From: Aotearoamyces nothofagi
Lineage: Eukaryota; Ascomycota; Leotiomycetes; Leotiales; Tympanidaceae
Direction: 5' to 3'
Assembly (NCBI GenBank): GCA_015345905.1
Contig: JADDTR010000024.1
Span: 124,001 to 188,000 of the forward strand
Length of the DNA: 64,000 nucleotides
Shown: positions 33,036 to 44,102 of the stretch, piece by piece
Layout: each line of letters starts with the position of its first letter
How positions within the stretch are numbered: the stretch's first letter is position 1
Notes under the pieces: generated by a model
What the model was told of the DNA's origin: nothing
What the model saw: the letters and a program-made list of their open reading frames with translations, nothing else
The model's database searches: none
Program-made: the position numbers and the translations under genes

Positions 33036-35684
33036 ATGAGAGCGACAGCAGGTCTCTTCGTCCTCTTCAGCCTCCTCCGCGCGGCTGTCGGATCCGAGTT
33101 CAACCATGACGCTCTCTGTCTCCGCGGCTGTCAAGAGGCGCTGCTGCATGTAGAATTCGCGAACTCGGACCCGGCTGCTGAAGGGTATTACGGCTCGCGA
33201 TGCAGGAACCCGCTATATGTGGCGTCGGCATTTTATTGCGCGAAACTGCATTGCACCAGAAGAGAGATTGCTGCGGGAGTGGAACTTGTTAATGGTATTT
33301 GTAGAGAGTATGCGGATACGACATTGCCGCCTTATGAGCTTTATGAGAAGATTTCAGATACGGATTTGGCGTCGATCAGGGTGGTGCAGTATCGAGAGGT
33401 CTTCGAGGGGGCGGTCAATACTACGGTATTGCCATCGGATCAGTTGTTTGGCCTTGCGTATAAGACTCTTGTAGGTTTTCTTTCTTCTCTGCCAGTTTCG
33501 AACAAATGTACTTTTGTATCTGATATGTGATCGTTTAACCTCATGTCATCTATTGGACTCTACAGCAACTAACAGAAAGTAGGATAGCTGGGACTATGAA
33601 GAAAACGCACACTTTACTTATGGGTATGCATCATCACTCATCTATATCTATTATATTAACTTTTGGTAACAGCCGCGCCATGTTCTTCTACTGGGGTGTG
33701 GTAGTACTTATTGGTCTGGGAAATCGTCTGCTTGCTTTGAGAACCCTTCTGCCAAGGAAAACCTACCAAAGTCTACAAGGAGAAATTTCACCCGGCAAGG
33801 ACAGGCGTGATCGCTATAATGCAACGGCAGGGTTAATTGCAAAATACATCACCATCCCAGCCACATTTGGCAATCGCTGTCAACGACCATTCGGCTGGTG
33901 TACTATCCCTCCGCGAATTCAGACCTTAACTATTAGTGCTTTCGTTCTTATTAACTTCGTACTATGTGCGGTCAACTATCGGACATTCAAAGACAACTTC
34001 TAGTTAGTCAATCCATCCGTTTCGGACGATACGGTCTAACTAACATTTGAAGCTACCCTGACCCAAAACTACAATTCTGGAGATATTTCTCAGATCGAAC
34101 TGGAATTTTGTCTTTCGCCAATATGCCATTGCTCTGGCTCTTTGCAATGAGGAATGATGTGCTTATCTGGCTTACTGGTTGGAGTTTTGGGACATTTACA
34201 AATTTTCATCGTTGGGTTGCTAGAGTTGCGACGATAGAGGCGGTTCTGCATTCAATCGGATATATCCTGCTTGCGTTTTTAAGTAAGTCTTGGCAAATTT
34301 GACAGATGTACTTACTCTAATGTGATGAAGCTGGTGGCCAGGCCAATTATGATAGATTGTGGGCGGAGGAGTACGCTCGGGCAGGCGTTGTTGTAAGTCA
34401 TGACCCTTCATCAACCCGATCGCCCTTGCAGTAGGTATTCCGGATAGCTGATATTATATAGGCAACGATAGTCATGTGCTTAATATGCATTTTGTCCATA
34501 TATCCACTGCGAAGAAAGTTTTACGAATTGTTTCTGAGAACCCATATTGTTCTCGCTTGGATATTCTTAATAGGATGCTTCTAGTGAGTGGTACAGTATC
34601 GCTGTTCGCTGGGTATACTAACATTGTTAGTCATGTTATCATATTCGGCAATAAATATAACTGGTACATTTGGCCATGCGTAGCTTTATGGGCATTCGAT
34701 AGAGGTATTCGAATTCTCCGAATCTTCTTCCTCAATCTCCCATTCAAGAGAACAAAGGCAATAGCCACTTACAGCCCGGACTCAAACATCATTCGTCTCA
34801 AAATCATACCGACCATCAATTTCAAACAGAGACCAGGAACGCATTACTACCTACACGTATCCAATGGTCTCAAAGGCTGGTCTAACCACCCATTTACTCT
34901 CGTCGGCTGGAAAATCAGCCCTCAATACACCGAACTGGCAAACGACACCTGTTCTGGCTCATCCTCACCCTACCATACCTTTGTCCCCGACCGTTCCTCC
35001 TCCTCCAGTCCCGTCACCATTCCCGCCACCGCTGAGCTTCTCCAGGGTGGATTATCGCAACCCTCCGACCATAGCCTCTCCTTCATAATCCGACCCTACG
35101 ACGGCATGACCTCTCGTCTCCGGGACACCATCATCAACGCCTCAACCCCCGCCAAGCCCGCGCAGCTAAACATTCTCCTCGAAGGTCCATATGGCGACTC
35201 TATCGACCTCGACCCCTTCGACAACATCCTCTTCATAGTCGGCGGCAGCGGTATCGCCGTCGCCCTCTCCTATCTCCGCCACATCGCCGACACCTCCCGC
35301 ACCGGAAATCGGCCTCAGAACATCCACCTCGTCTGGTCCGTCAAAGAGAAAGAATTGGTCGCCGAGGTGATCGAGCACGAACTGCAAGACCTGAGCGCCC
35401 TAGAGAACTTCCACCTCGATGCATACGTGACGCGCGGCAAACGCCAGAGCGTCGAGGATCCGGCTTTCAAACCCGATTGTCCGAATCTGGTCTTCAATAT
35501 CCATGCTGGACGACCTCTCGTGCCTCCTATTGTGAGAGAGGAGGCGGAGGCTGCGGTGGGCGGCTTGGCGGTGGTGGGATGTGGACCGGCGAAGATGGTG
35601 GATCAGGCGAGAGCGGCGGTTGTGAGTGCATTGGGCGAGGGGTGGCTTGGTGTAAGATATTTCGAGGAGAATTTCGAGTGGTGA
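33036..35684 (+). CDS. ferric/cupric reductase transmembrane protein (FRE family)
   Basis: There are seven exons: 33036-33470, 33583-33623, 33673-34002, 34053-34282, 34331-34392, 34462-34583 and 34631-35684. The sum is in frame and gives 757 residues. A signal peptide (MRATAGLFVLFSLLRAAVG) leads a Cys-containing extracellular part. The heme-binding helices show two HX13H pairs: HRWVARVATIEAVLH, and H-IVLAWIFLIGCFY-H, whose second His follows the sixth intron. The FAD site HPFTLVGW is near residue 493. The NADPH site IVGGSGIAVALSYL is near 609, and a C-terminal VVGCGPAKM completes the domain. It reduces extracellular Fe(III)/Cu(II) with cytosolic NADPH at the plasma membrane. No iron permease or oxidase gene is adjacent. 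Confidence 0.9.
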
Positions 35685-36240
35685 GGTGGGAGTGGGATTA
35701 AATGCGATGAGCTTGTCCGTTTCTGGAGTGTATCGTGTATGGATAGTTCGATATAGACAGTTCTAGAATTCCCTTGCTCGGCGTGATGTGAAAGTAGTGT
35801 ATATAATTAGGGCTAGAAGCTTGTGAAGAGGTAGTAGAGGAGGATGATATTGATAGAAGTCGATGGTCATATAAGTCGATTATATAAGTTGATGGCTGTA
35901 TAAGTCGATGTCCAGTTACATGGACTGTAGGAAAGAGGATATGAGAACGAGATAATGTCTAGGTATATAGGGATATAGAGAAGAAGAGGCTGGAAAATTG
36001 AGATGTTGACTGTCGAGAAGAGGTAGTATAGAAGTAATCGCTGCTGGAGGCTTGAGAAGGGGGGATTGAGGAGATATTTAAATACCGGGGGTGGAAAAAA
36101 GAGAGGCTGGAAGGGATGGACTGTAATAGAAGCTGTTGAGAAGGGTGTAGAAGGGATAGGAGGGATAGTAGTAGTATATATACAGTTCGGTCAAGGATAG
36201 CTGAGTGAATGAAGAAACTGAATAGATAGAAATTTCTTCT
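35685..36240. other. intergenic purine-rich sequence with short repeats
   Basis: The sequence is rich in GAAGAGGTAGTAG-like runs. Around 35860-35912 it has several imperfect copies of a TATAAGTCGAT unit. No gene is seen. Confidence 0.55.
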
Positions 36241-37964
36241 TCTTCTCTTCCTTCTCTCTCTCTCTCTATATATATATATATAACCCTCTAAGTAGACTGG
36301 CCAACAGTCTGGTTTAGTCTAGTCTCAAGAGTAATTTATAGACCGTTTTATAGACTGGACCATTTCTTCTAAAACCAGACTAAACTATTTTAGAATAGTC
36401 CAGTCTAGAACTAGATTGATATTAATAGTCTAGTCCAGGTTATAATACTATAGACTATTTAGATAGTAAGACTAGACTAGACTATTTCAAAATAGTTTAG
36501 TCTAGAAATCTCTAGACTAAACTAAACTGTTTATAAATAGTTCAATTCAGTCCAGAGTAAAACAGTCCAGTTTAAGAAATAGTCTATAACGATTAAATAT
36601 ATTATTAGATTATTTATATTAAAATTGGAATAGTTTAAGATTTTATATATCATTGTATTACTGTTGAATATTACTATTTAGAAAATACTAGAATTTTAAA
36701 GGCACGATATATCTACAATTCTAGATGTTATTATATTACTGTTTACTATTACTGTTATACTAATAACTACAAAAGTAGAATTATAGTTAAAAAAAAATTA
36801 TTTACAAATTGTAGATTCCTTAGACTACTATAAAGGTACAAAACCACTTTACCAACTATATATCCTTGCTCTGGATAGTAATACACTTAGTATAGATTGT
36901 ATATATATTGGAAGCTAGAATTCATTAATTATTTCATTATTAATTAGTAGAGAGATTTAACTTACTCTTAAAGAATAAGGTTAGATATATCTTATTAGCC
37001 TTTTAGAATACTAGAATAGTAGAGAACTGGTACTATAGACTGCTATCTATCTTTATATTCTAGATGATTTTATAAACTAGATACTAGAATACCAATTTTA
37101 ATAGGAGGAATCTAACCTCCTTTTAATAGTACTTGATTTCAAGTAGAATATAGGCTATTCTTGATTAGTAACTATATATATTAAACAGAGGATTACTTAC
37201 TATCTATCTTTGTAGAGCAAGAGTTGTCTAAGACTCTAGATATTATAGAATAGTATAGGAACTAAAGTAAGACTTTAAGAGTTCTCTGTTTATTGTTTGC
37301 TATATTTGTCTTGTTTGCTTCTTCTCTATTTATAGTTTATACTTCTCTATTTATAGTTTGTCTAGTTTGCTTCTAAAAGTAAAGCTCTTGGCTAGATATC
37401 TCTAGAACTATAGATAGCAGACTTACCTCTACTACTCTTTGCTCTTTAGCTTTATAACAAGACTATTTCTAAGCTATATCTTCCTATCTACTTTTCCCCT
37501 TATAATTGTCTTGTATTTTCACTACTAGAGTCTTCTTTTATTAGGCCCCTCTTATACTAAGAGGCCTTGGATAGAGATAAAGCTTATCAGCCTTATAGAT
37601 TCGATTCTATATAGCCTTGGTGATATTATACTATTAATAGTTTATTAATACCTTGGTATATAAAGGGATATATAAAGTAGTACAAATATCTATAATATAA
37701 GGTTAATAGTCTAAAGTAATAGAGAGAGAGAGTAGGAGATATACTTACCTTAGTCTTAAAGGCTGACCTTCTTAGATGACTTCTTTATCTAAGGTATTGT
37801 AAATTGTATTAAGGCTCAAGAGGAAGCGAGTGGGAAAGGCAGTGGTAGTGGATGAGGCAGAAATTGGCGAGGGCAAGAGAGCCAATATTGTAACAGTAGA
37901 TACAATTAGTCTTGATCAAGAGTCAACAGCAGTACGTACCAAGAGACTGAGTGGAAATGACGAT
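36241..37964. repeat. AT-rich, probably RIP-degraded repeat block
   Basis: It opens with a CT/TA microsatellite (36241-36282). Then come 300 bases dominated by TAGTCTAG/CTAGACTA palindromic words, beginning TAGACTGGCCAACAGTCTGG near 36285, which resembles the element at 50097. The rest is very AT-rich, with stops in all frames. C and G remain mostly in CTA/TAG contexts, as expected after heavy C-to-T and G-to-A change. I cannot name the parent element. Confidence 0.6.
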
Positions 37965-39620
37965 TCAATATGATGGCCCATCAGCATTCTCATTTACCAC
38001 GGGAGACTCAAATGCCCTTCGCAGTTGATCGTCGTACACTTCCTTATCCTTGATCTTCGCTGCTATGATTTTAAGTCCATCAACACTCCAATATGGAGCC
38101 AAGGTTCGTTCAAACTCCACCATGCTCTTGTCATCTAACTCTGTGAACATCGGCTGAATATGCTGGAGAAATATGTTATACAATCCTTTAGGATTGTCCA
38201 AGGCGTAAAAGTACCAGAAGTTTCCAGTTGTCCAACCTCTTCTCATGATGCGTGTTCGATATGAGGCATCGCCATTTATGCGAGGAAACAATCTTTCTTC
38301 ATTTTCGAAAGCATCAACAAACTCTCCATGTACACTGGTATAGGCCTCGAGGTGCTCACCCTTGGCGAGTTGGTCCACCCCTCGAGCAGTCAACCAACTC
38401 GGTGGGTGTAGCATCTCAAGTGGCCTTGAGCACGCCCACTCAAGATCAATTAAACATTTGACATGCCAGTCGTTATCGACGAAAATGTTGCTCTGGTGAA
38501 GGTCTGTGAGTGTAAGAACAAAGGGCCCATGTCGAAGATCGCGATTTGCGAAGTGAGGGATGAGGGCTCGCATAGCAGTCAACGTCGACAGCTGTGCTTG
38601 ACCATCGAACTTTTCAAGTATGGAGTTAGGCTGGTTCCGTATCCGACTGTCATGGCATAGTAAAAGATCGAGTAGGTAGGTATCTGTGGTGGAATATGTA
38701 AGGCTTCTGTCGATGTTGGTTGGAATTCCCTCGTTCTCTAGATGCTGTAGACGAAGTGTCAGAGGGCGATTAAGCAGACATAGAACGCCGTGCTTGTCTA
38801 TTGTCAGGGAGCCTATGCGTGGCAGAGGTGACTGTGCCAACGAAAGCATGATCCGAGATAAATCGCTGAACAGGTTGAGCCTCCGATTTTTGTCGTGGCG
38901 TAGTTCTTCCCAAGATTCAGAAAGCATCTTTCCATGCGTCTCTTCGATGTAGTCGATGACCAGATATCCCGTCTTCAAGGTTCGTACACATTGACGACTT
39001 ATATATCGACAAGGGACCGGGTATCCTAATACCGATAATGCACTCCGTCGAAGATACCACATCAACCGCGTATAAAAGGGGAGGGTATCAAGAGTCGTAA
39101 ACTGCGCAAATATCAGAGTCAGCATATGGTCTGAAAGTGAATCGTCGATACCTCACTTTAGGCCACATACGCTCTTGCCGTCAGGAAGCCCAAAACCCCA
39201 CAAGTAGGGGATTGGAACAGTAGGACAATTTTCTCGGATCCAGATGAAGGTAGCAGCTTCAGAACGGATCTTCTCCTCCGCATTGCCAGGGTGTTGTAAT
39301 TCTCCCACCTTGTATGGCAGAGGAAACCTGATGATCACCCGTTTGCTGCGGGATTTGGCCATGTTGACGCGGACTGGTATGCAAACATTGAAGCTTCCAG
39401 CCATCCAATCTTTGACTTCTCCTATTTGACACGTCTCTCTCTCATTTAAACCCAGATGGTACGACACAATAGCTTCGATCTCGCTGCGATGCTTCCAGAG
39501 GTAGACAAAGTACTCGAATCGTTTTTGAGGGTATGCTAGGGCCTGGAGCATGTTATCCTCATCGTCCAGGGCTGATTCTAATGTGATCTCCCCTTGAAGA
39601 AGTGGAAGCGTTTTCGACAT
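37965..39620 (-). CDS. APH-fold phosphotransferase-like protein
   Basis: There are two exons, 39171-39620 and 37965-39101, around a 69-base intron (GTATGT donor, GCGCAG acceptor); 528 residues from MSKTLPLLQGEITLES. The family features are KRVIIRFPLP (ATP-binding lysine region), PIPYLWGFGLPDGKS, then FTTLDTLPFYTRL, the catalytic loop LTLTDLHQSNIFVD near residue 350, and CLIDLEWACSRP as the metal-binding segment. This is the fungus-expanded aminoglycoside-phosphotransferase-like family, usually of unknown substrate and not implying drug resistance. The frame is open further upstream (to 39851), so a longer N-terminus is possible. The gene sits between two AT-rich repeat blocks. Confidence 0.8.
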
Positions 39621-39851
39621 CGTTGAGGTTTGGGTAGCTTGATTCGCTTCGAGCAGAGAGTCTGAAATTCGAGAGGAAAAAAAGGATAGAAAGGTTTCAA
39701 GGTACTTTCGTACGACAGTACGAGGGTTTACGCCGGCCTCCGGCCGGGCCAGTGAGAGGTTGTGGCCTAAGGCCCAAGTGTAGGCTAGCCAGATGTGGAA
39801 ACTGACGATGGGAGGCAAAGGACATATAGGATAATAAGCCAGATATATCAA

Positions 39852-40740
39852 AAATGAATCTCTCCTGGCTTAATAGTAAAAGCTGAAAGGATTCAGAAGT
39901 CAGTGATATAAAAAAGTCTTAAGCTAGTACTATATATTAATACAAATCTTACTTTAGATATATATCTAAATTAGTATCAAAGTTCTTTTAAGATATTGTT
40001 GATACTTTAAGTAGAGATAGATATATTATAGGTTTATAAAGATTCTTAAAATATAAAACAGTCTAAGACTTAATTTTTTTTTATCTAGGCTATCTAGACT
40101 CTTCTAAATAGATTTTTACAACTCTATTATAAATAGTAATATTATATAATCTAGTATAAAGAAGTCAGATTTAGAAATATAAATACTATCAATCTTTTAA
40201 AAGAATTGTCTAATAAAAGAGATAAAGAGAAGAGTAAAGAAATAAGCTAGAAGAATAAGAAGTTTACCAATCAAGCTTTTCAAATTATCGATATATATAA
40301 TTTATACTAGAATCTCCTTTTCTCTTTCTAAAAAGCTAGCTATTTTCTATATAGCTATTTCCTCTACTACTATTCTTTCTAGAGCTGTTCTAAGCTATCT
40401 TAGTCTCTTCTAAGCTATTTCAGCCTCTATTATATTATTACTATCTATCTTAATATCTATAAAAGTATTCTTCTCTTTAGAGATATTTTCAACTATAACT
40501 TTAAAGTCTGTTATAACTAAGTAATAGAAAGTTTATTAATATATTTAAAAGACATTCAATAGATAAAATATTCTAAGAGTATAAAGAATAGTAAACCAAG
40601 GATTATAGAATATCCTTTTTTGAAATTAAAGTAATAAGTAACTCTAAAGACTAGAGAGAGTATAATAGATACAGATCTAGATAGAGATATATAGATACAG
40701 AACTCTATTATCCAAATCCTATCATTTAAATCCCTCTGCA
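39852..40740. repeat. AT-rich, probably RIP-degraded block
   Basis: The stretch is almost only A/T with CTA/TAG words and has no usable reading frame. It stops abruptly near 40740, where GC-rich sequence begins. The parent repeat is not identifiable by eye. Confidence 0.55.
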
Positions 40741-41278
40741 GTCTATCCAAACCCTATTCCAGCCCACTGCCACTGCCACTGCCACCACCACTGCTACTAT
40801 ATCCCAAGCATCAAGCACCGCAACATCAAAAGAAGCATCACCAGAAACCGAAACAGAAAAAGGCCACGAAAAGAAAGAAAAAAAGAAAGAAAGAAAGAAG
40901 AAAAAAAGTCGCCCGCCGATGACCCGCTTCCCGCAGCAGCGATGACACGCTTATTCCCCTCCACTCCTGGATCTTGGCCCGCGGTGCAGCGCGAAGTGGG
41001 TTTTGCAGGTCGTCTCGCTGTGTACTTACTGCACTGTGCCTGGATATACAGTCGTTCTTTTTTCCATGTCCTGTAGTTCTATATACAGCACACCGTTCTA
41101 TATCCTCTCTCTCACTCCCTTCCTGTACCTCTTCGCTATATCGCCCTTCGTTCGCTGCGTCCCTTGACTACAGGCAGGATATTGTGCTACGGTGTCGCTG
41201 CACTACAGCACTACAGCACTACAGTACAACAGCAGCACAGCATACAGTAACCTCTCCCTCCTCTCTCTTCTGCTTATC
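40741..41278. other. GC-shift boundary with purine microsatellite
   Basis: A CCACTGCCACTG run (40766-40800) and a GAAA/AAAG-rich run (about 40857-40908) mark the switch from AT-rich to GC-rich sequence. No gene is supported. Confidence 0.5.
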
Positions 41279-42371
41279 GTGGCCTTTTTCATTCATGGGG
41301 GCAAGCCCCCAAACCCCCAGCCTCGCTGCGCTCGCTCGCGAGCTTGACTGTGCTATACTCGACTGTATATATACTCGATTGTATATATACTCGATTGTAT
41401 ATATACTCGACTGTAGACGCTCACTGTAGACATCGACTGTACTATACTGTACTGTACAGCAGAGAAGTGCGATGCGTGAAGCAAGCATAAGCATAAGCAT
41501 AAGCAGGATGCGAGGGGAGGGGAGGGACTACCGGTCCTGTACCCTACTGTACTGTACTCTACCGTGTGCTGTACAGCTTCTGCGGTCGCTAATGCTTAGC
41601 CTGGAACTTGGGTACTGTGCCTGGAGCCAGCCTGCAGTAGCCTGTAGCATAGCCTAGGGCCGATATCCAGTAGTCTACAGCCGGTAGCTTAGAGCCTGGA
41701 GCTTGAAAACTGTAGGCTGTAGCATAGGTTGCAGCCTACAGCCAGTAGCCTGGAGCTTGGAGCTTAGAGCCTGGAGTTTCTACTGTAGCATAGCCTGTAG
41801 GCTGTTATAGCCCGCCGACAACCCGTAGCCTGGAGCCTGTAGCTTAGAGCCTGGAGCGTCTACTGTAGCGTGGCCTACAGCCCGTCATTACGGCGAGCAC
41901 GGCGGTCTGTAGCCCGTAACCGCCTGCCCAGCCCGCAGCCTGCTCGGCCCAGTGCTGTACAGCGTGTCCCCGCCCTGTCCCCGGCCGCCAAAGACGCACA
42001 AAGACGTAGCTGGAGTCCGCTCTCCAGGCACCATCACGCGAGCCCATCATCATCATCATCACCGTCACCGTCACCGGCACCGTCACCGTCGCTGCCACTG
42101 CCACTGCCACTGCCACTGCCACTGCCGGCTCCTGACCATCCCAGCACCCGCCCATGCACCCATCTCCCCACTCTGCCACCACCAAGTCAAGGGCTGGCCT
42201 CCTACAAACACCCTCTGCAAGCGGCGTGAACACGTTATGCTCTTCTCTGCCTTCTCTGCCGCCAGACCCCGACATGGGCCTCGCGATGCGCAGCACCCTA
42301 CCCTCCCTCCAGACCTCCAGCGAGCGCAGCGAGGCCGGGGGTTTGGGGGCTTGCCCCCATAAAAAGGCCAC
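41279..42371. mobile_element. TIR-bounded ~1.1-kb non-coding element (MITE-like)
   Basis: The two ends are inverted copies of each other. The left end (41279-41334) reads GTGGCCTTTTT, five extra bases, ATGGGGGCAAGCCCCC, AAACCCCC, then GCCTCGCTGCGCTCGCT. The right end (42319-42371) is its reverse complement without the five bases and with one base change. The interior has no credible gene. It contains a GATTGTATATATACTC triplet repeat (41345-41412), degenerate GTAGCCTGGAGCTT-like repeats (41590-41880), and CACCGT/GCCACT microsatellites (42045-42125). I infer a non-autonomous element or an inverted-repeat-bounded segment. No clear target-site duplication was seen. Confidence 0.55.
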
Positions 42372-44102
42372 CCCCCCAGTAGCCGACGGAGCGCTGTTGG
42401 AAATAGTGGCCAGAGGGGTTAGTTAGGGTGAATACGGGGGACAGAAATGCTGCGATTGGCGTGGGCAGGGCATGGACTGACTTTTACTTTTGTTTTTGAG
42501 CTGGGCAGGGCAGGGAGGCGAGAATGGGCTTGGCTGGGTTGGGCTGTGGGAGAGAGGGTATAGAGGGGGCAGAGTATAGGGCAGGGCAGGGCACGGCGTG
42601 TGTGTGTAGAGCCACTTTGGGGTGGCCGGCGAGACGGTTTGTTTGTTGGGTGATGTGGTGGACGGTGATGTGGTGGACGTGATGTGATGGACTGGCGATG
42701 CAGGATGGTGCAGGATAGGAGAGTAGAGTTCAGGACAGTACAGTATATTATATTATATCTAGTATATTATATTATATCTAGTATATTATATTATAACAGA
42801 GTATATTATAACAAGGTAGAGGAAAGGATAGGATAGGATCGTGCAGTGAGTGCAGTGAGTGCAGTGCAGTACAGTGCAGTGCATTATAGTATAATATAGT
42901 TCAGTCTACCATACTGTACTGTACTGTACTGTACCGTACCGTACAGGGCAAGTCTCAGTATGCTGTACGCTGTAAAGCAGCCCACCGACATGTCCTCGCC
43001 CTATAACCCTAACACAGCTGCATCTCCATATACTGGTACTGTACACATCATCTCGGTGTCCAAGTATCCAAGTATCTACCCATCCAAGTATCCAAGTATC
43101 TACACATCTAATTAACCAAGCATCCAGCCATCCAATTACCCAAACACCCCAAACACGCGCGCAACCCGCAATCTCCTCCGCATTCCATTCCCCAACTTGG
43201 CCAGCCCAGCCCATCACGGGACTCCGTGCTCTGCACTGCACTGCACTGCTCTGCACTGCACTGTACTGCACTGCACTGCACTGTATCAAATCAGCCAGCC
43301 AGCAGATGCGCCAGATCTGGGCTCGTGCCGAGAAGAAGAGAAGAGGGGTTGGGAGGTGAGAGCTTCTTCTGCGTCGGCCGAGATCGATGCTTCTGGTTCT
43401 ACTGATTCTACTGATTCTACTGATTCTGATTCTGATTGTACTGATTGTACTGATTGTGATTGTGATTGTGATTGCATGGGCTGCTGTTGTTCTGGGACTG
43501 GAGTGGAAGTGGAAGTGGAAGTGGAACTGCAGTGGAACTGACTCGGGCGCGATGTTGTGCTGTGCTGTGCTGCTGCGCTGGACAGGCCCCAGGCCCCCCG
43601 CCGGCGGAGTGCGCCTCGGCCGTCGATGGTGGCATGCCTCAGCTGTGCCTGTCAATCTCGGTCCATCGCTGCCAATTTCTGCCAATTTCTGCCAATTCTG
43701 GCCCATTTCTGGCCCATTTCTGGCCTCTCGGCTGCCGCCCTGGCCTGCATCCCGGCGTCATCGTCATCGTCATCGAGCCCCCCGCGACCCCGGCCAAGCG
43801 CCGCCGCAGAACAAGATTCGATTCGATTCTCGCCCACCCACCGTCCAAGGGGCTGGCCTGGCCCGTGCACCTGCACTTGCTGCTTCGACGGCCTCTGTGC
43901 TCTTGTATACCTGGTCTTCTTCTTCTTCCTCTACTTCTTCTTCTTCTTCCTCTTCCTCTTCCTCTCCTTCTTCCTCTCCTCCTCCATCCTGCAACGTCTC
44001 TTGTCGAGACTGCACCACCCATCCTACCCATCAATCCAGAGCCTGCCTGTGAGGGAGACAGAGACAGAGACAGAGACAGATACGCACATCCCTCTCCCAG
44101 CC
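42372..44102. other. GC-rich, microsatellite-dense upstream region
   Basis: It holds clustered short repeats: TATTATATCTAG (42748-42795), GCAGTGAGT and TACTGTAC runs (42842-42945), CACTGCACTG (43230-43285), ACTGATT (43396-43470), GGAAGTGGAAGT (43500-43530), GCCAATTTCT (43672-43700) and TTC/TTCCTC (43915-43990), then a GAGACA run just before the CSC1-like start. Long open frames on both strands here are products of low complexity. No gene is called. Confidence 0.6.

Noticed and set aside
37600-37640. tRNA B-box-like GATTCGATTC
   Set aside because: No matching A box or acceptor stem could be folded around it, and it lies in RIP-degraded AT-rich sequence.
41844-42371. 175-residue minus-strand and overlapping plus-strand frames
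   Set aside because: They consist of repeated Ala/Val or Pro/Ser runs from CACCGT/GCCACT microsatellites and fall inside the TIR element.
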